Shown here one piece after another: positions 53,295 through 61,713 of a stretch of 64,000 nucleotides of DNA; position 1 is the stretch's first letter, and the number at the start of each line of letters is the position of its first letter. The DNA is from Vibrio penaeicida (GTDB lineage Bacteria; Pseudomonadota; Gammaproteobacteria; Enterobacterales; Vibrionaceae). Made by a program: the position numbers and the translations under genes. The notes below the pieces were generated by a model. It searched no databases. It was not told the origin of the DNA and saw nothing but the letters and a program-made list of their open reading frames with translations. Location of the stretch: the NCBI RefSeq assembly GCF_019977755.1, contig NZ_AP025145.1, positions 1,302,001 through 1,366,000 of the forward strand, read 5' to 3'.

Positions 53295-54761
53295 ATGCAC
53301 AGACTTCTCAAACGTCAATTGCGCAAAGCTTTTCCAAATGGTGTGCCAAAAGAAGGGGAAACCTTCAACGCTGATCAAATCAACACGTTTATAGAAATGG
53401 TTGATCAAGGCTATCAATCAATGGCAGAACAGCTAACAATGACCGAACGAACCCTCGATCTGAGCTGCACAGAATTAACCAATAGGAACCAAACTCTTAG
53501 CTTGATATTGGACGCGCTTCCAGACATGAGCTTTTGGATTGATAAAGAAGGTCTTGTTCGGGATATTCGCTCTGGTAATTTCAGCCCACCATTTATTGAC
53601 GCTGAAGAAAATTTTAAAGCCATAGAAGACTTAGATATCGTCATTAACTCTCCTGAACTTAAGAACTTCCTAAAAAATTACCAATCCAAAAGTGGTAAGG
53701 CAGCTGAATTAAACCTTTATGCTCAAGAGACGCACTACCAAGTAAAAGCTAGAATTACACCCATTAGCCATACTCGTTGGTTACTGGTGTTGCGAGATAT
53801 TTCATTAACCAAACAACTTGAAATGCTTCAGAAGCAACGAATGGAACAAATTCAAAAAGCTCAGAAACAACTTCAAGGGCTCGTAAACGCAGCACCAACG
53901 GGCATTGTGATATGCAACCCCAAGCAAGAAATCATTATGGTAAATCAGTACATCAGTACTATTTTTCAAAAACCTAAAGGAGAGTTTCTTGGTAAAAATC
54001 CAACAGAACTTGTTGCAGTAAAGCATCGAACTTCTTTACGTGCGCAGGTTATTGATGTTTTAAAGTGTGAACAAGAGGAATGCAGCCGACGGTTAGATAC
54101 TGCCATTACGTTACCTTCTGGCAATCTAATGCAAGCAGAAATAGCGCTAAGTACACTCATGTTTGATGATCAGCTTTTGATTATTATGTCTATTTCTGAC
54201 ATTAGCGATCGCAAACAGCTGGAAAAGAAATTGCGTGTTCTTGCTTCTACCGACCCGTTAACAGGTGCACTCAACCGACGAAGTTTCAATGATTATACTG
54301 AGCGCGCCATTTCCACTTGTATCCGTATCAATCGCCCTCTCTCGCTCATCATTTTAGATATCGACTTCTTCAAAAAAATCAACGATACATATGGCCATGC
54401 CGCTGGTGATGAGGTTCTTGTTGCTGTTGTATCGAAAATTGGTGAGGTAACAAGAGATGTGGATATTCTTGGCCGACTTGGAGGTGAAGAGTTTGCTGTT
54501 GCTCTTCCTAATTCATCATTGGAGCTAGCCAAAGAAATCGCTGAACGAATAAGACAAGAGATAGAAAGAATGGTTGTGATTAATTGCAATCACAATATTA
54601 GGTTGACTGTCAGCCTTGGCGTTATTACCCTTTCAGGCACATCACTTGAAAAACCGTTAGAGTGTGCCATAAACTCTGCTGACGAATATCTTTACTTTGC
54701 AAAAGAACATGGCAGAAACCAAGTCGTCGACTCCGAAGGCTTTAAAAAACGTACAAGCTAA
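53295..54761 (+). CDS. PAS-PAS diguanylate cyclase
   Basis: Protein of 488 residues making c-di-GMP from two GTP. After an N-terminal helix come a PAS-like domain (about 65-180; LILDALPDMSFWIDKEG), a coiled coil (about 170-195), a second PAS domain (about 195-315; LVNAAPTGIVICN) and a GGDEF domain (about 320-480). The active-site motif is GGEEF in LGRLGGEEFAV, an active variant, and the inhibitory I-site RxxD is present as RDVD exactly five residues before it. There is no transmembrane segment. It forms a two-gene operon with the FIST gene, whose product is the likely regulator. Confidence 0.93.
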   Translation: MHRLLKRQLRKAFPNGVPKEGETFNADQINTFIEMVDQGYQSMAEQLTMTERTLDLSCTELTNRNQTLSLILDALPDMSFWIDKEGLVRDIRSGNFSPPFIDAEENFKAIEDLDIVINSPELKNFLKNYQSKSGKAAELNLYAQETHYQVKARITPISHTRWLLVLRDISLTKQLEMLQKQRMEQIQKAQKQLQGLVNAAPTGIVICNPKQEIIMVNQYISTIFQKPKGEFLGKNPTELVAVKHRTSLRAQVIDVLKCEQEECSRRLDTAITLPSGNLMQAEIALSTLMFDDQLLIIMSISDISDRKQLEKKLRVLASTDPLTGALNRRSFNDYTERAISTCIRINRPLSLIILDIDFFKKINDTYGHAAGDEVLVAVVSKIGEVTRDVDILGRLGGEEFAVALPNSSLELAKEIAERIRQEIERMVVINCNHNIRLTVSLGVITLSGTSLEKPLECAINSADEYLYFAKEHGRNQVVDSEGFKKRTS

Positions 54762-54794
54762 TATTCTCAGGTGAAATTTCTTAGGTTACCCTTT

Positions 54795-55289
54795 TTAATC
54801 ACTACTATTTGTCTTTGACTCATCGCTATCTAGTGGCTGATGTGTTCTTAGGCTTTTTGCAAAACAGACATTCCTAGCCATCTCTTTAAACCCCACCGCA
54901 TTGTGACAAGCGATACTAGCTAAGTTATTAATATCTGAATCGCTTGCTAACCAATCAAAACCTTGGCGTCGAGCCCAGCCTTCCGCTTGCCTCAAAAGCT
55001 TTTTACCAAAGCCCTGCCCGCGATAATCCCGCTCAATGAACCACCCCTCGATATAAGGGACACCTCTAGCATCGACTCCTTCTGCGTGGCTTCGAATGTT
55101 TAACTCAATAAAACCGACGATCTTATCTTCTTCATTATCCAGAACAAATACCTCGACAATGTGAACACTAGTAAGGTCAAAAAAGGATTCTATATCCAGT
55201 TTGTGCATTGATAGTTCATCGGGCCATAATTCATTTCTTAGTATCGCCCACTCTTCTTTGTCTTTGCGCTCTGCTCTTCTAACGATCAC
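54795..55289 (-). CDS. GNAT acetyltransferase resembling aminoglycoside 6'-N-acetyltransferase
   Basis: Cytoplasmic acetyltransferase of 164 residues. The acetyl-CoA motif A is RDYRGQGFGKKLL, motif B includes FDWLASDSDINN, and HNAVGFKEMARNVCFAKSL closes the fold. The N-terminal WAILRNELWPDE and the central VPYIEGWFIE match the AAC(6')-I group known from chromosomes of several environmental species. A resistance phenotype is possible but not certain; chromosomal members may have another natural substrate. No integron or transposon signs are near it, so it looks resident. Confidence 0.75.
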   Translation of the reverse strand: MIVRRAERKDKEEWAILRNELWPDELSMHKLDIESFFDLTSVHIVEVFVLDNEEDKIVGFIELNIRSHAEGVDARGVPYIEGWFIERDYRGQGFGKKLLRQAEGWARRQGFDWLASDSDINNLASIACHNAVGFKEMARNVCFAKSLRTHQPLDSDESKTNSSD

Positions 55290-55382
55290 GATATTTCCTT
55301 GAAGGGTATGTTCTAGGTTGCCAACCTCTACTGATTATTTTTAATCATAGTCTCTATTTTTGTCATTGGAATGTAAGTAAAA

Positions 55383-55412
55383 AAAATGCGAGTGTAAAAA
55401 CACTCGCATTTC
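55383..55412 (-). terminator. Terminator of the chitinase gene
   Basis: ATGCGAGTGT / ACACTCGCAT stem with a four-base loop; the minus-strand copy is followed by eight T. Confidence 0.9.
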
Positions 55413-55435
55413 TATAAATGTGGACCAGTATCAAA

Positions 55436-57868
55436 TTACTTTACTGCACACACTTTCGTCCAGCTGCCATCGCTTCCTGGTACAGATGATGTATACCAGT
55501 TTGCTTTGTAAACAACGTTGTTGTGAACCATTTGGTCACCACCTGTTGCGTGGCTTGGGTTACCCGCCCAGTCAGTTTGAGGCCAGTTAGGGTAAACGTT
55601 GATACCTGTAGTACTGCAAGTACCATCGCCAGGACCACCTGGATCACCGCCACCAACTAGGTCGCCAATTGGTAGGCTAGGCTGTTCAAACTTGAACGCG
55701 TACTCTTTACCATTTACTTTCACACTGTAGTTAGCAGGACCTGAGATTGGTAGGTAGTAAACCATATCAAGCTCGTAAGTACCGCCCGCTGGTAGTGCTT
55801 TCCAGTTTGGTAGAGAGAAAGATACGCGGTGCATTGGTCCGTCTAAACCACCAATGTTGTTCGCACGTGTATGACCAGAAGCAATCACTTTCAGACCGCC
55901 ACCAGATTGATCTTTAGCGTTATCTGGAGCAGATACTGGGATATCAAACTGGAACTCAGTTCCACCAGGTAATTCAGTACCTGTGTTGTTCGTAAACGTG
56001 ACTTTAGGGTTGATTGGGTAGTTTTGATCACCCACTTTAAAGCCACCAACACTTACAGCAATATCAACAGCTTCAGTTGGTGTAGGTAGAACACCCACTT
56101 TGTTTCCATATGGTGTTGCCGCTTGGAACTTGTCGTACATCGCTTTTGTCATGGTGTTACCCATGTGGTACTCACCGTTGCCAGTCGTACAAGCTTGCTC
56201 AGTTGCATCAACCGTTGTGCGGTTTCCTTGAGCATCTAGCACGTAACAGTTGTAGTCACCCGCAAGTTCCCAGAACATGATGCCACCGATTTCTTTATCG
56301 ATAACGTAGTCCGCTTTTACGTTGATGGAGTCTTTATCTTCTGTAGAAAGGAATACGCTCTTCTGGGCGTTCCACAACCAAGGTGCTACAGCCACACTGT
56401 CATAGTGACGTACGTAGTTACCTACAAATTTGTGGTCTGGGTTGTTTACTGGGTCTAGATTGTACGCAGCAGCATATGAACCGTAGATTCCTTTTTCAAG
56501 GTTTTTCGCGTGCCAGATTGGGTTAGAACCTGCACCCATCTCAACACCGTTAGCATCTTTATCGTGCCACATGTTGTCGAGGCCAGTTGCACCGTAACCA
56601 CAGTTGTTCTTTTCGCCTTCGCCCGTACCAGGAGAACATTCTGCTTGGTTAGGAAGAGGAGCACGACCCCAAAGACCGTTTTCACCACCCGTTACACCTT
56701 GCCAACCACGTGAGTAGTATGGAACACCGATGTTGATACGACCAGCAGGCATAGAACCGCGGAAGTAGTGGTAAGCCCAGTCAGTATTTAAGTAACCGAT
56801 ACCACCGTATGCCGCTGTACCGTATACATTCCACTGCGCTAGCTCAGAATCTTTACCTGTGTCGTACAACGCTGCGTTATGACCTACGTGGTCGTTCCAC
56901 GCACCGTGCAAGTCGTAAGACATGATGTTTACGTAATCGAGGTACTTAGTAACGTCAAACGTTTCCATACCACGAAGCAGGTAACCTGAAGAAGGCGCTG
57001 CAATTGTCAGCATGTAGTGGTTGCCATCTTGTGCAGATGCCGCATCCACTTTCTGACGAAGTACTTTCATCAACTCTTGGTACGAAGCCCACAAGTACTT
57101 ACGACGAGGTTCCATAAACGCTTTATCGTCTGGGTTACCAGCACCTGCCATTGATGTTGGGTATTCGTAATCGATATCCAAGCCATCAAACTTGTACTTA
57201 CGCATCATTTCTACAGCAGACGCTGCGAACTTTTCGATGCCCGCATGGTTGATAGAACCATCGGCATTGGTCGTCATTGTGTAGAAGCCACCGTCTGCTA
57301 CACGCTTACCATCAGCACCAAAGTGACCACCCGTTTCGGCCCAACCGCCGATGGAGATCAACGTTTTTACGCCGTGTTTCTGTTTTGCAGTGGCAAGTGC
57401 ACCAAAGTGACCTTTAAAGCCCAACGCAGGATCAACTTCAACACCAGGCCATGTTTTACCAACTGCTGCGTTGTTTGGATCGTTAACATCACCAACATTA
57501 ACTTTACCGTCGGATCCAATGCTCACAAATGCATAGTTAATATGGGTCAACTGCTCCCATGGAATATCTTTAACTAAGTATTGTGCTTGAGGGTCATCAC
57601 CAGCACGCCAGCTAGTGAAGTAACCGATAAGTCGTCTTGGGTGATCCATACCCATTTTTTCACGACCTTCTTGGTCGTAAATTGTACAATAAGGGACGGT
57701 TACGCCAGGAGTTTGATAAAGACCGTCTGGTCGACAAGCTTCGTGATCTACTGGTGTTGCAGCCGCCGCAGGGGCAGAAAATGCGCTTAATGCCAACATG
57801 CATGAAGCAGCGATAGTGCTTAATGAGAAAAGACCCTTTTTCTCACTAATTTGGTGCGAATGATTCAT
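55436..57868 (-). CDS. Secreted GH18 chitinase with chitin-binding domain
   Basis: Extracellular endochitinase. I start it at ATG 57868, with AAGGA about nine bases upstream, giving 810 residues. Signal peptide about 1-37 (ending APAAAA). The GH18 catalytic domain (about 75-600) has SIGGW (172-176) and [10 protein letters not shown] with catalytic Glu235 in D-x-D-x-E (Asp231, Asp233). A domain of the ChiC type (about 615-750), a glycine-rich linker ([11 protein letters not shown]) and a C-terminal CBM5/12 with [11 protein letters not shown] and YKANWYT follow. Chitin breakdown is a hallmark of vibrios. It is a single gene with a strong terminator. Confidence 0.95.
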   Translation of the reverse strand: MNHSHQISEKKGLFSLSTIAASCMLALSAFSAPAAAATPVDHEACRPDGLYQTPGVTVPYCTIYDQEGREKMGMDHPRRLIGYFTSWRAGDDPQAQYLVKDIPWEQLTHINYAFVSIGSDGKVNVGDVNDPNNAAVGKTWPGVEVDPALGFKGHFGALATAKQKHGVKTLISIGGWAETGGHFGADGKRVADGGFYTMTTNADGSINHAGIEKFAASAVEMMRKYKFDGLDIDYEYPTSMAGAGNPDDKAFMEPRRKYLWASYQELMKVLRQKVDAASAQDGNHYMLTIAAPSSGYLLRGMETFDVTKYLDYVNIMSYDLHGAWNDHVGHNAALYDTGKDSELAQWNVYGTAAYGGIGYLNTDWAYHYFRGSMPAGRINIGVPYYSRGWQGVTGGENGLWGRAPLPNQAECSPGTGEGEKNNCGYGATGLDNMWHDKDANGVEMGAGSNPIWHAKNLEKGIYGSYAAAYNLDPVNNPDHKFVGNYVRHYDSVAVAPWLWNAQKSVFLSTEDKDSINVKADYVIDKEIGGIMFWELAGDYNCYVLDAQGNRTTVDATEQACTTGNGEYHMGNTMTKAMYDKFQAATPYGNKVGVLPTPTEAVDIAVSVGGFKVGDQNYPINPKVTFTNNTGTELPGGTEFQFDIPVSAPDNAKDQSGGGLKVIASGHTRANNIGGLDGPMHRVSFSLPNWKALPAGGTYELDMVYYLPISGPANYSVKVNGKEYAFKFEQPSLPIGDLVGGGDPGGPGDGTCSTTGINVYPNWPQTDWAGNPSHATGGDQMVHNNVVYKANWYTSSVPGSDGSWTKVCAVK

Positions 57869-58305
57869 CTCTTTATCCTTAAAATCTATTAGAAAGATCA
57901 AACTGCTCAACGCATCAAAACTTAGAATGCGTTGCAAAATAACCATAGATTGGACTAACGAATTCGGCACCTATAAAAGATCTAATTTGAACAATGACTC
58001 GCAAACACATGTTAATTTTATGCAACAAGGTGAATCAGATTTTGTAGCAGCAACTAAATTTTCCACCAGAAGAAAGTCGCTATTGATCTATATCAACATC
58101 CACATTATCTCGGAATTCTGCTCGGCACACAGACTAATAACCTAAAGTTGCCATCTAAAACAAAGGTTTAGTTTGCACAACTCTGACACAGAATTAACAG
58201 TAAAATTGCAACATTTCATTTTCATTTGCTTTTTTATTGTACTGACAGATTCTGTCACCCCGCTTTTTTAATATGTTCCTGAACTCAACAACAAGGAACA
58301 CAATC
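57869..58305. other. Divergent promoter region between the chitinase and ABM genes
   Basis: 437 AT-rich bases with both promoters. The only strong signal is the palindrome at 58243-58257, close to the ABM gene. A 72-codon plus-strand frame (57927-58145) has no support. Confidence 0.6.
58243..58257. promoter_or_regulatory. Perfect palindrome TGACAGA-T-TCTGTCA, candidate WYL regulator site
   Basis: Seven-base arms around one central base, 48 bases upstream of the ABM gene start, next to a T-rich stretch that can carry the promoter. TGACA/TGTCA palindromes are common for YafY-like WYL regulators as I recall, and such a regulator is encoded two genes along. Inference from position and symmetry. 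Confidence 0.55.
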
Positions 58306-58620
58306 ATGGAACAAGTAATCGAAGTAGTTAATTACAAAGTATTGGATGGCGTTACTGAATCGCAACTACTTGAAGCATCAGATCAAATCGTTGGTTTTTT
58401 AAAACGCTCAGAAGGTTTTTTGTATCGCTCGTTGAGCTACAATCAGCAAAAAGAAACATGGACAGACACGGTATATTGGCAAGACATGGAAAAAGCACAA
58501 GCTGCATCAAAAGAGTTTATGGCTGCACCTGAAACCCAAGATTACGCGTCAAAAATCCAAATGGAGTCCGTGGATATGCAGCATCAAATCATCAAGTCAG
58601 ATACTGGCTGTACGAACTAA
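58306..58620 (+). CDS. ABM-like (antibiotic biosynthesis monooxygenase fold) protein
   Basis: Protein of 104 residues with the dimeric alpha/beta barrel fold of the ABM superfamily. I start it at ATG 58306, seven bases after AAGGAA. The pattern EVVNYKVLDGVTESQLLEAS, then FLKRSEGFLYRSLSYN and WTDTVYWQDMEKAQAASKEF is typical. Such proteins may be heme-degrading or quinone-type monooxygenases, but many have no known activity. The downstream WYL regulator (47 bases) is in the same direction, so the two probably form an autoregulated pair. Confidence 0.75.
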   Translation: MEQVIEVVNYKVLDGVTESQLLEASDQIVGFLKRSEGFLYRSLSYNQQKETWTDTVYWQDMEKAQAASKEFMAAPETQDYASKIQMESVDMQHQIIKSDTGCTN

Positions 58621-58667
58621 CGTAATCAAATTGAAAATTTTCCTACCCGTAAGGATGTAATAGACAC

Positions 58668-59354
58668 ATGAGTAAATCTGAAAGACTGTTCGAACTATTG
58701 ACTTTATTACGCTCAAAGCGTTACGCCGTCACAGCAAAATACCTCGCTGAGACAATGGAGGTCAGTGAACGGACCATCTATCGAGATATTCAATCACTCA
58801 TTTTGTCTGGCGTCCCAATTGAAGGAGAGGCGGGAGTTGGATATATGCTTAAATCTGGCTCTCACCTTCCACCGCTTATGTTTAGTGAACAAGAAATGAT
58901 GGCACTTGAGCTCGGGATGAGAATGGTAAGAGCGTGGTCCGACAAAGAGCTTGCTGACGCCAGCCGGTCTGCATCTCGTAAAATTATGTCGGTCCTTCCG
59001 GATAGTCTTAAGCGGCAAGTTGAGGAGTTTCCTCTTATCGTGCCTGACTATCATATCCAGTCAGACACCGCTGCGCGAAGCCAAATGCTGCGTAATGCGA
59101 CGAAAAATCAACAGACAGTAAAAATGAAGTATCAAGCTGAAAGCGGTGATGTTTCAGAGAGGCTTATTCAGCCTTTAGGGCAAATATTTTGGGGTAAAGT
59201 TTGGACACTGATTGCTTGGTGTGAGTTGCGAAATGCTTATCGTAATTTTCGTGTAGACCGGGTAATTGCACTGGAAGTTCTAGAAACTCAATTTGCGACA
59301 AGTGATACAAAATCACTTAAGCATTACATTGCTCAATACGCGCCACCGGACTAG
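58668..59354 (+). CDS. YafY-type HTH-WYL transcriptional regulator
   Basis: DNA-binding regulator of 228 residues. The N-terminal HTH_11 (about 1-60; AKYLAETMEVSERTIYRDIQ) is followed by the WYL ligand-sensing domain (about 130-215; MKYQAESGDVSERLIQPLGQ, then GKVWTLIAWCELRNAYRNFR, RVDRV). The upstream ABM gene carries a perfect palindrome at 58243-58257 as a probable operator. WYL domains bind nucleic acids or small ligands. The ligand here is not known. Confidence 0.9.
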   Translation: MSKSERLFELLTLLRSKRYAVTAKYLAETMEVSERTIYRDIQSLILSGVPIEGEAGVGYMLKSGSHLPPLMFSEQEMMALELGMRMVRAWSDKELADASRSASRKIMSVLPDSLKRQVEEFPLIVPDYHIQSDTAARSQMLRNATKNQQTVKMKYQAESGDVSERLIQPLGQIFWGKVWTLIAWCELRNAYRNFRVDRVIALEVLETQFATSDTKSLKHYIAQYAPPD

Positions 59355-59388
59355 TCACGCGTATTGGCTTCGTCGGACTTAAACGGTT

Positions 59389-59661
59389 TTAGTCTTCGTC
59401 TAGCCAACTCATTTCTGGCAGCTCGTCTAAGTGTTCTTTGTACCTTTTCAAATTAAAAGGTTCTTCATTTTTCACAACACCAAATACTTCTAACATTAAC
59501 GCACACGCGATCATATCAATGGCGTCTTCACGAGAGTTACCCGTCATCATAAGGCGCATTAACGTCTCTTTTACTTTGATCGGATCACCATCGGCTATTT
59601 GGTTTTCTACTACTTCGCGAAGGTGTTCATCCGTCATTATTGTTTCTTGTTCGTTGCTCAT
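59389..59661 (-). CDS. Conserved-looking small acidic protein
   Basis: Protein of 90 residues. I start it at ATG 59661; a TTG five codons earlier is possible. The core V-x2-Q-I-x-DGDP with LMRLMMTGNSREDAIDMIAC is a helix pattern shared by several uncharacterised DUF families of small helical proteins, followed by LEVFGVV and an acidic C terminus (MSWLDED). It stands alone. I cannot give a function. Confidence 0.65.
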   Translation of the reverse strand: MSNEQETIMTDEHLREVVENQIADGDPIKVKETLMRLMMTGNSREDAIDMIACALMLEVFGVVKNEEPFNLKRYKEHLDELPEMSWLDED

Positions 59662-59890
59662 TGTTGATCCAGCCAATTAAAAACAGGCAGAGTATATACT
59701 CAAGCTACCTCAAGATGCTAGGTTCAGCGACTTCTCATATATAGATCTTGGGCTTGGTTTTCAGGCAAGGCACCGATTTGAAGGTCTAGTGGTTCTAATT
59801 CAATAATCACTGAGACAATTGAAGAATATCAAGAGCGTCTTCGTTTTTAAGTAATATCCTATAGGCGTTAAAGTCTATGTGAGAAAAACG

Positions 59891-60274
59891 ATGAAAAGTA
59901 GCAGCGACATTTTGCGTGGAAAACTGAAAACAGAATTCAAAACGGTATCTGCAATGATCGAGATTTATTGCAAGGCACATCACTCTCCTTCCTGCACAGA
60001 CTGTCAATCACTAGAAAGTTACGCCGAAACACGTTTGGATCGTTGCCCTTATGGTGAAACCAAACCAACGTGTAATCGCTGCCCAATCCACTGCTACAAA
60101 CCTGAACCCAAGGAAAAGATGAGAGTCATTATGCGATATTCTGGTCCCAGAATGCTGCTTCATCACCCTATATTAGCTATTCGGCATCTAATCCATGAAA
60201 AGCGTGAAGTACCCGATTTACCGAAGTCCAATTTGTCTAATCGTCACTTGCGATTAAAAACGGAATGTTCCTGA
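59891..60274 (+). CDS. ygbA: YgbA family, nitric-oxide-responsive protein
   Basis: Small cysteine-rich protein of 127 residues matching YgbA: SLESYAETRLDRCPYGETKP, CNRCPIHCYKPEPKEKMRVI and GPRMLLHHPILAIRHLIHEK are characteristic. Four to six conserved cysteines (CPYGETKPTCNRCPIHC) suggest metal or iron-sulfur binding. In E. coli ygbA is under the NO-sensing repressor NsrR and helps growth in nitrosative stress. I start it at ATG 59891 with GTGAG seven bases upstream. It overlaps the convergent dehydrogenase gene by 31 bases. Confidence 0.88.
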   Translation: MKSSSDILRGKLKTEFKTVSAMIEIYCKAHHSPSCTDCQSLESYAETRLDRCPYGETKPTCNRCPIHCYKPEPKEKMRVIMRYSGPRMLLHHPILAIRHLIHEKREVPDLPKSNLSNRHLRLKTECS

Positions 60275-61530
60275 CAAGAAGTGCCACCATATTGTTGCCA
60301 AAGTGTACCCTCGGAGATTCGATCGGCAAGTAAACACGCAGAACCTGCAGCTAGCGTCCATCCATACATTCCGTGCCCAGTATTCGCGAACAGATTACTT
60401 GCTCCAACTCTATCAATAATAGGCATACTCGATGGTGTACACGGTCGGCTACCTTCCCATTTTTCCAGTATCGTGTCGTAATCAGCAGCATCAGGAAATC
60501 TTGACCTACAAACCTCTAACAGCTCTTCTACTCGATCAAGGGTATTTTGGGGTGAGCTCTGAACAAAATCAGCAAACCCCGCCACTCGCACTTTGTTGCC
60601 AATACGACCCAGTACAAACTTGTTGCTGATGTCAGTAATACTGACATCCGGAGACGTTTCGATCGCCGGAAAAGTTAAGCTATAACCTTTTACCGGATAG
60701 ATAGATAATGAAACGCCTAACGGTTTTAACAGCGCATCCGATGCATGACCGGCCGCCATTACGACTTTATCGACACTTATGTCACCCAAAGTTGTGTTTA
60801 CTGTAGTGATCGTGTTTTGTTCAACATCTAACCCTGTCACTTCACAACCAAGGTTAATCGAAAACTTTTCATGTTCGTTGAGGTATTTAAGCATTGAATA
60901 ACAGAAACTTTCAGCGTCTCCAATATCATCTATATCGGAGTAAAGCCCTCCAGCTAAGTTAGCGCTGATGGCTTTTAAGGCGGGTTCTTTGGTCACGCAC
61001 TCTGAAGCGCTTAGAGTGTGTTGTTGGTAACCCCAATTTGCTTTTCTTTCGACGCTTTCTTTGGCGCTATCTAATGCCGCTTGGCTTTCATACACAACCA
61101 ACTTTCCACAAGGTCTGAAATCAAACTCAACACCAGTCTCGCTCTGAATACGATCCATCGCTTTTTTTGAATATAAGGACAAACGAAATAGGTTTTCGCT
61201 GTTCTTTTCCTCATTAAATGGTAAGCCGTTGTAGAGGAATCTCGCTCCCCATACGTTGAGTTTAATTGACGACTGCCATTGAAATTTAAGTGCGGGATCT
61301 TGTCCTGCAAGTACGGAAGGGATTTTCTTAATCAAATTAAGAGAAGCCATCGCATCCACAAAGGTGTAGCTTAGCTGAGCACCGTTTGCATGGCTTGTTC
61401 CCATCGCGACGGTGCTCTCTTTCTCCAACACCGTGACTTTATACCCACGCTTTAGCAGCTCATACGCTGATGTAAGACCGATCACGCCTGCGCCAATGAT
61501 CACGATGTACTCTGTACCTTTCTCTGGCAT
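60244..61530 (-). CDS. D-amino acid dehydrogenase (DadA-like FAD oxidoreductase)
   Basis: Membrane-associated flavoenzyme, 428 residues, oxidising D-amino acids to 2-oxo acids with electrons to quinone. The FAD motif is IIGAGVIGLTSAYELLKRGY (9-28), then EKESTVAMGTSHANGAQLSY (about 36-55), and FANTGHGMYGWTLAAGSACL near the C terminus, all typical of DadA. It is close to the E. coli length (432). No dadX racemase is adjacent. It might act on D-alanine and other D-amino acids released from peptidoglycan. The 3' end overlaps ygbA on the other strand by 31 bases. Confidence 0.88.
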   Translation of the reverse strand: MPEKGTEYIVIIGAGVIGLTSAYELLKRGYKVTVLEKESTVAMGTSHANGAQLSYTFVDAMASLNLIKKIPSVLAGQDPALKFQWQSSIKLNVWGARFLYNGLPFNEEKNSENLFRLSLYSKKAMDRIQSETGVEFDFRPCGKLVVYESQAALDSAKESVERKANWGYQQHTLSASECVTKEPALKAISANLAGGLYSDIDDIGDAESFCYSMLKYLNEHEKFSINLGCEVTGLDVEQNTITTVNTTLGDISVDKVVMAAGHASDALLKPLGVSLSIYPVKGYSLTFPAIETSPDVSITDISNKFVLGRIGNKVRVAGFADFVQSSPQNTLDRVEELLEVCRSRFPDAADYDTILEKWEGSRPCTPSSMPIIDRVGASNLFANTGHGMYGWTLAAGSACLLADRISEGTLWQQYGGTSCQEHSVFNRK

Positions 61531-61647
61531 CGAATTCCTTCCCTGAAATACGGTTTGTCTTAACCCTTATTGAGTAAATCTACACTTAAACTCTAGGAAC
61601 CTCAATGAACAAGATTTCAGCATTTTTTTAGATTATTCCCCTTAATA

Positions 61648-61674
61648 AAAAACCTCCAACATAGTTGGAGGTTT
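61648..61674 (-). terminator. Terminator of the PAS chemoreceptor gene
   Basis: AAACCTCCAAC / GTTGGAGGTTT stem with an ATA loop; on the minus strand it is followed by a run of six T. It lies 40 bases after the stop codon. Confidence 0.9.
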
Positions 61675-61713
61675 GAGTTTCATATCTTCTTGAATGACCA
61701 ATTATAATTCGAG

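Noticed and set aside
57927..58145. 72-codon plus-strand frame between chitinase and the ABM gene
   Set aside because: No ribosome site or known family; lies in the divergent promoter region.
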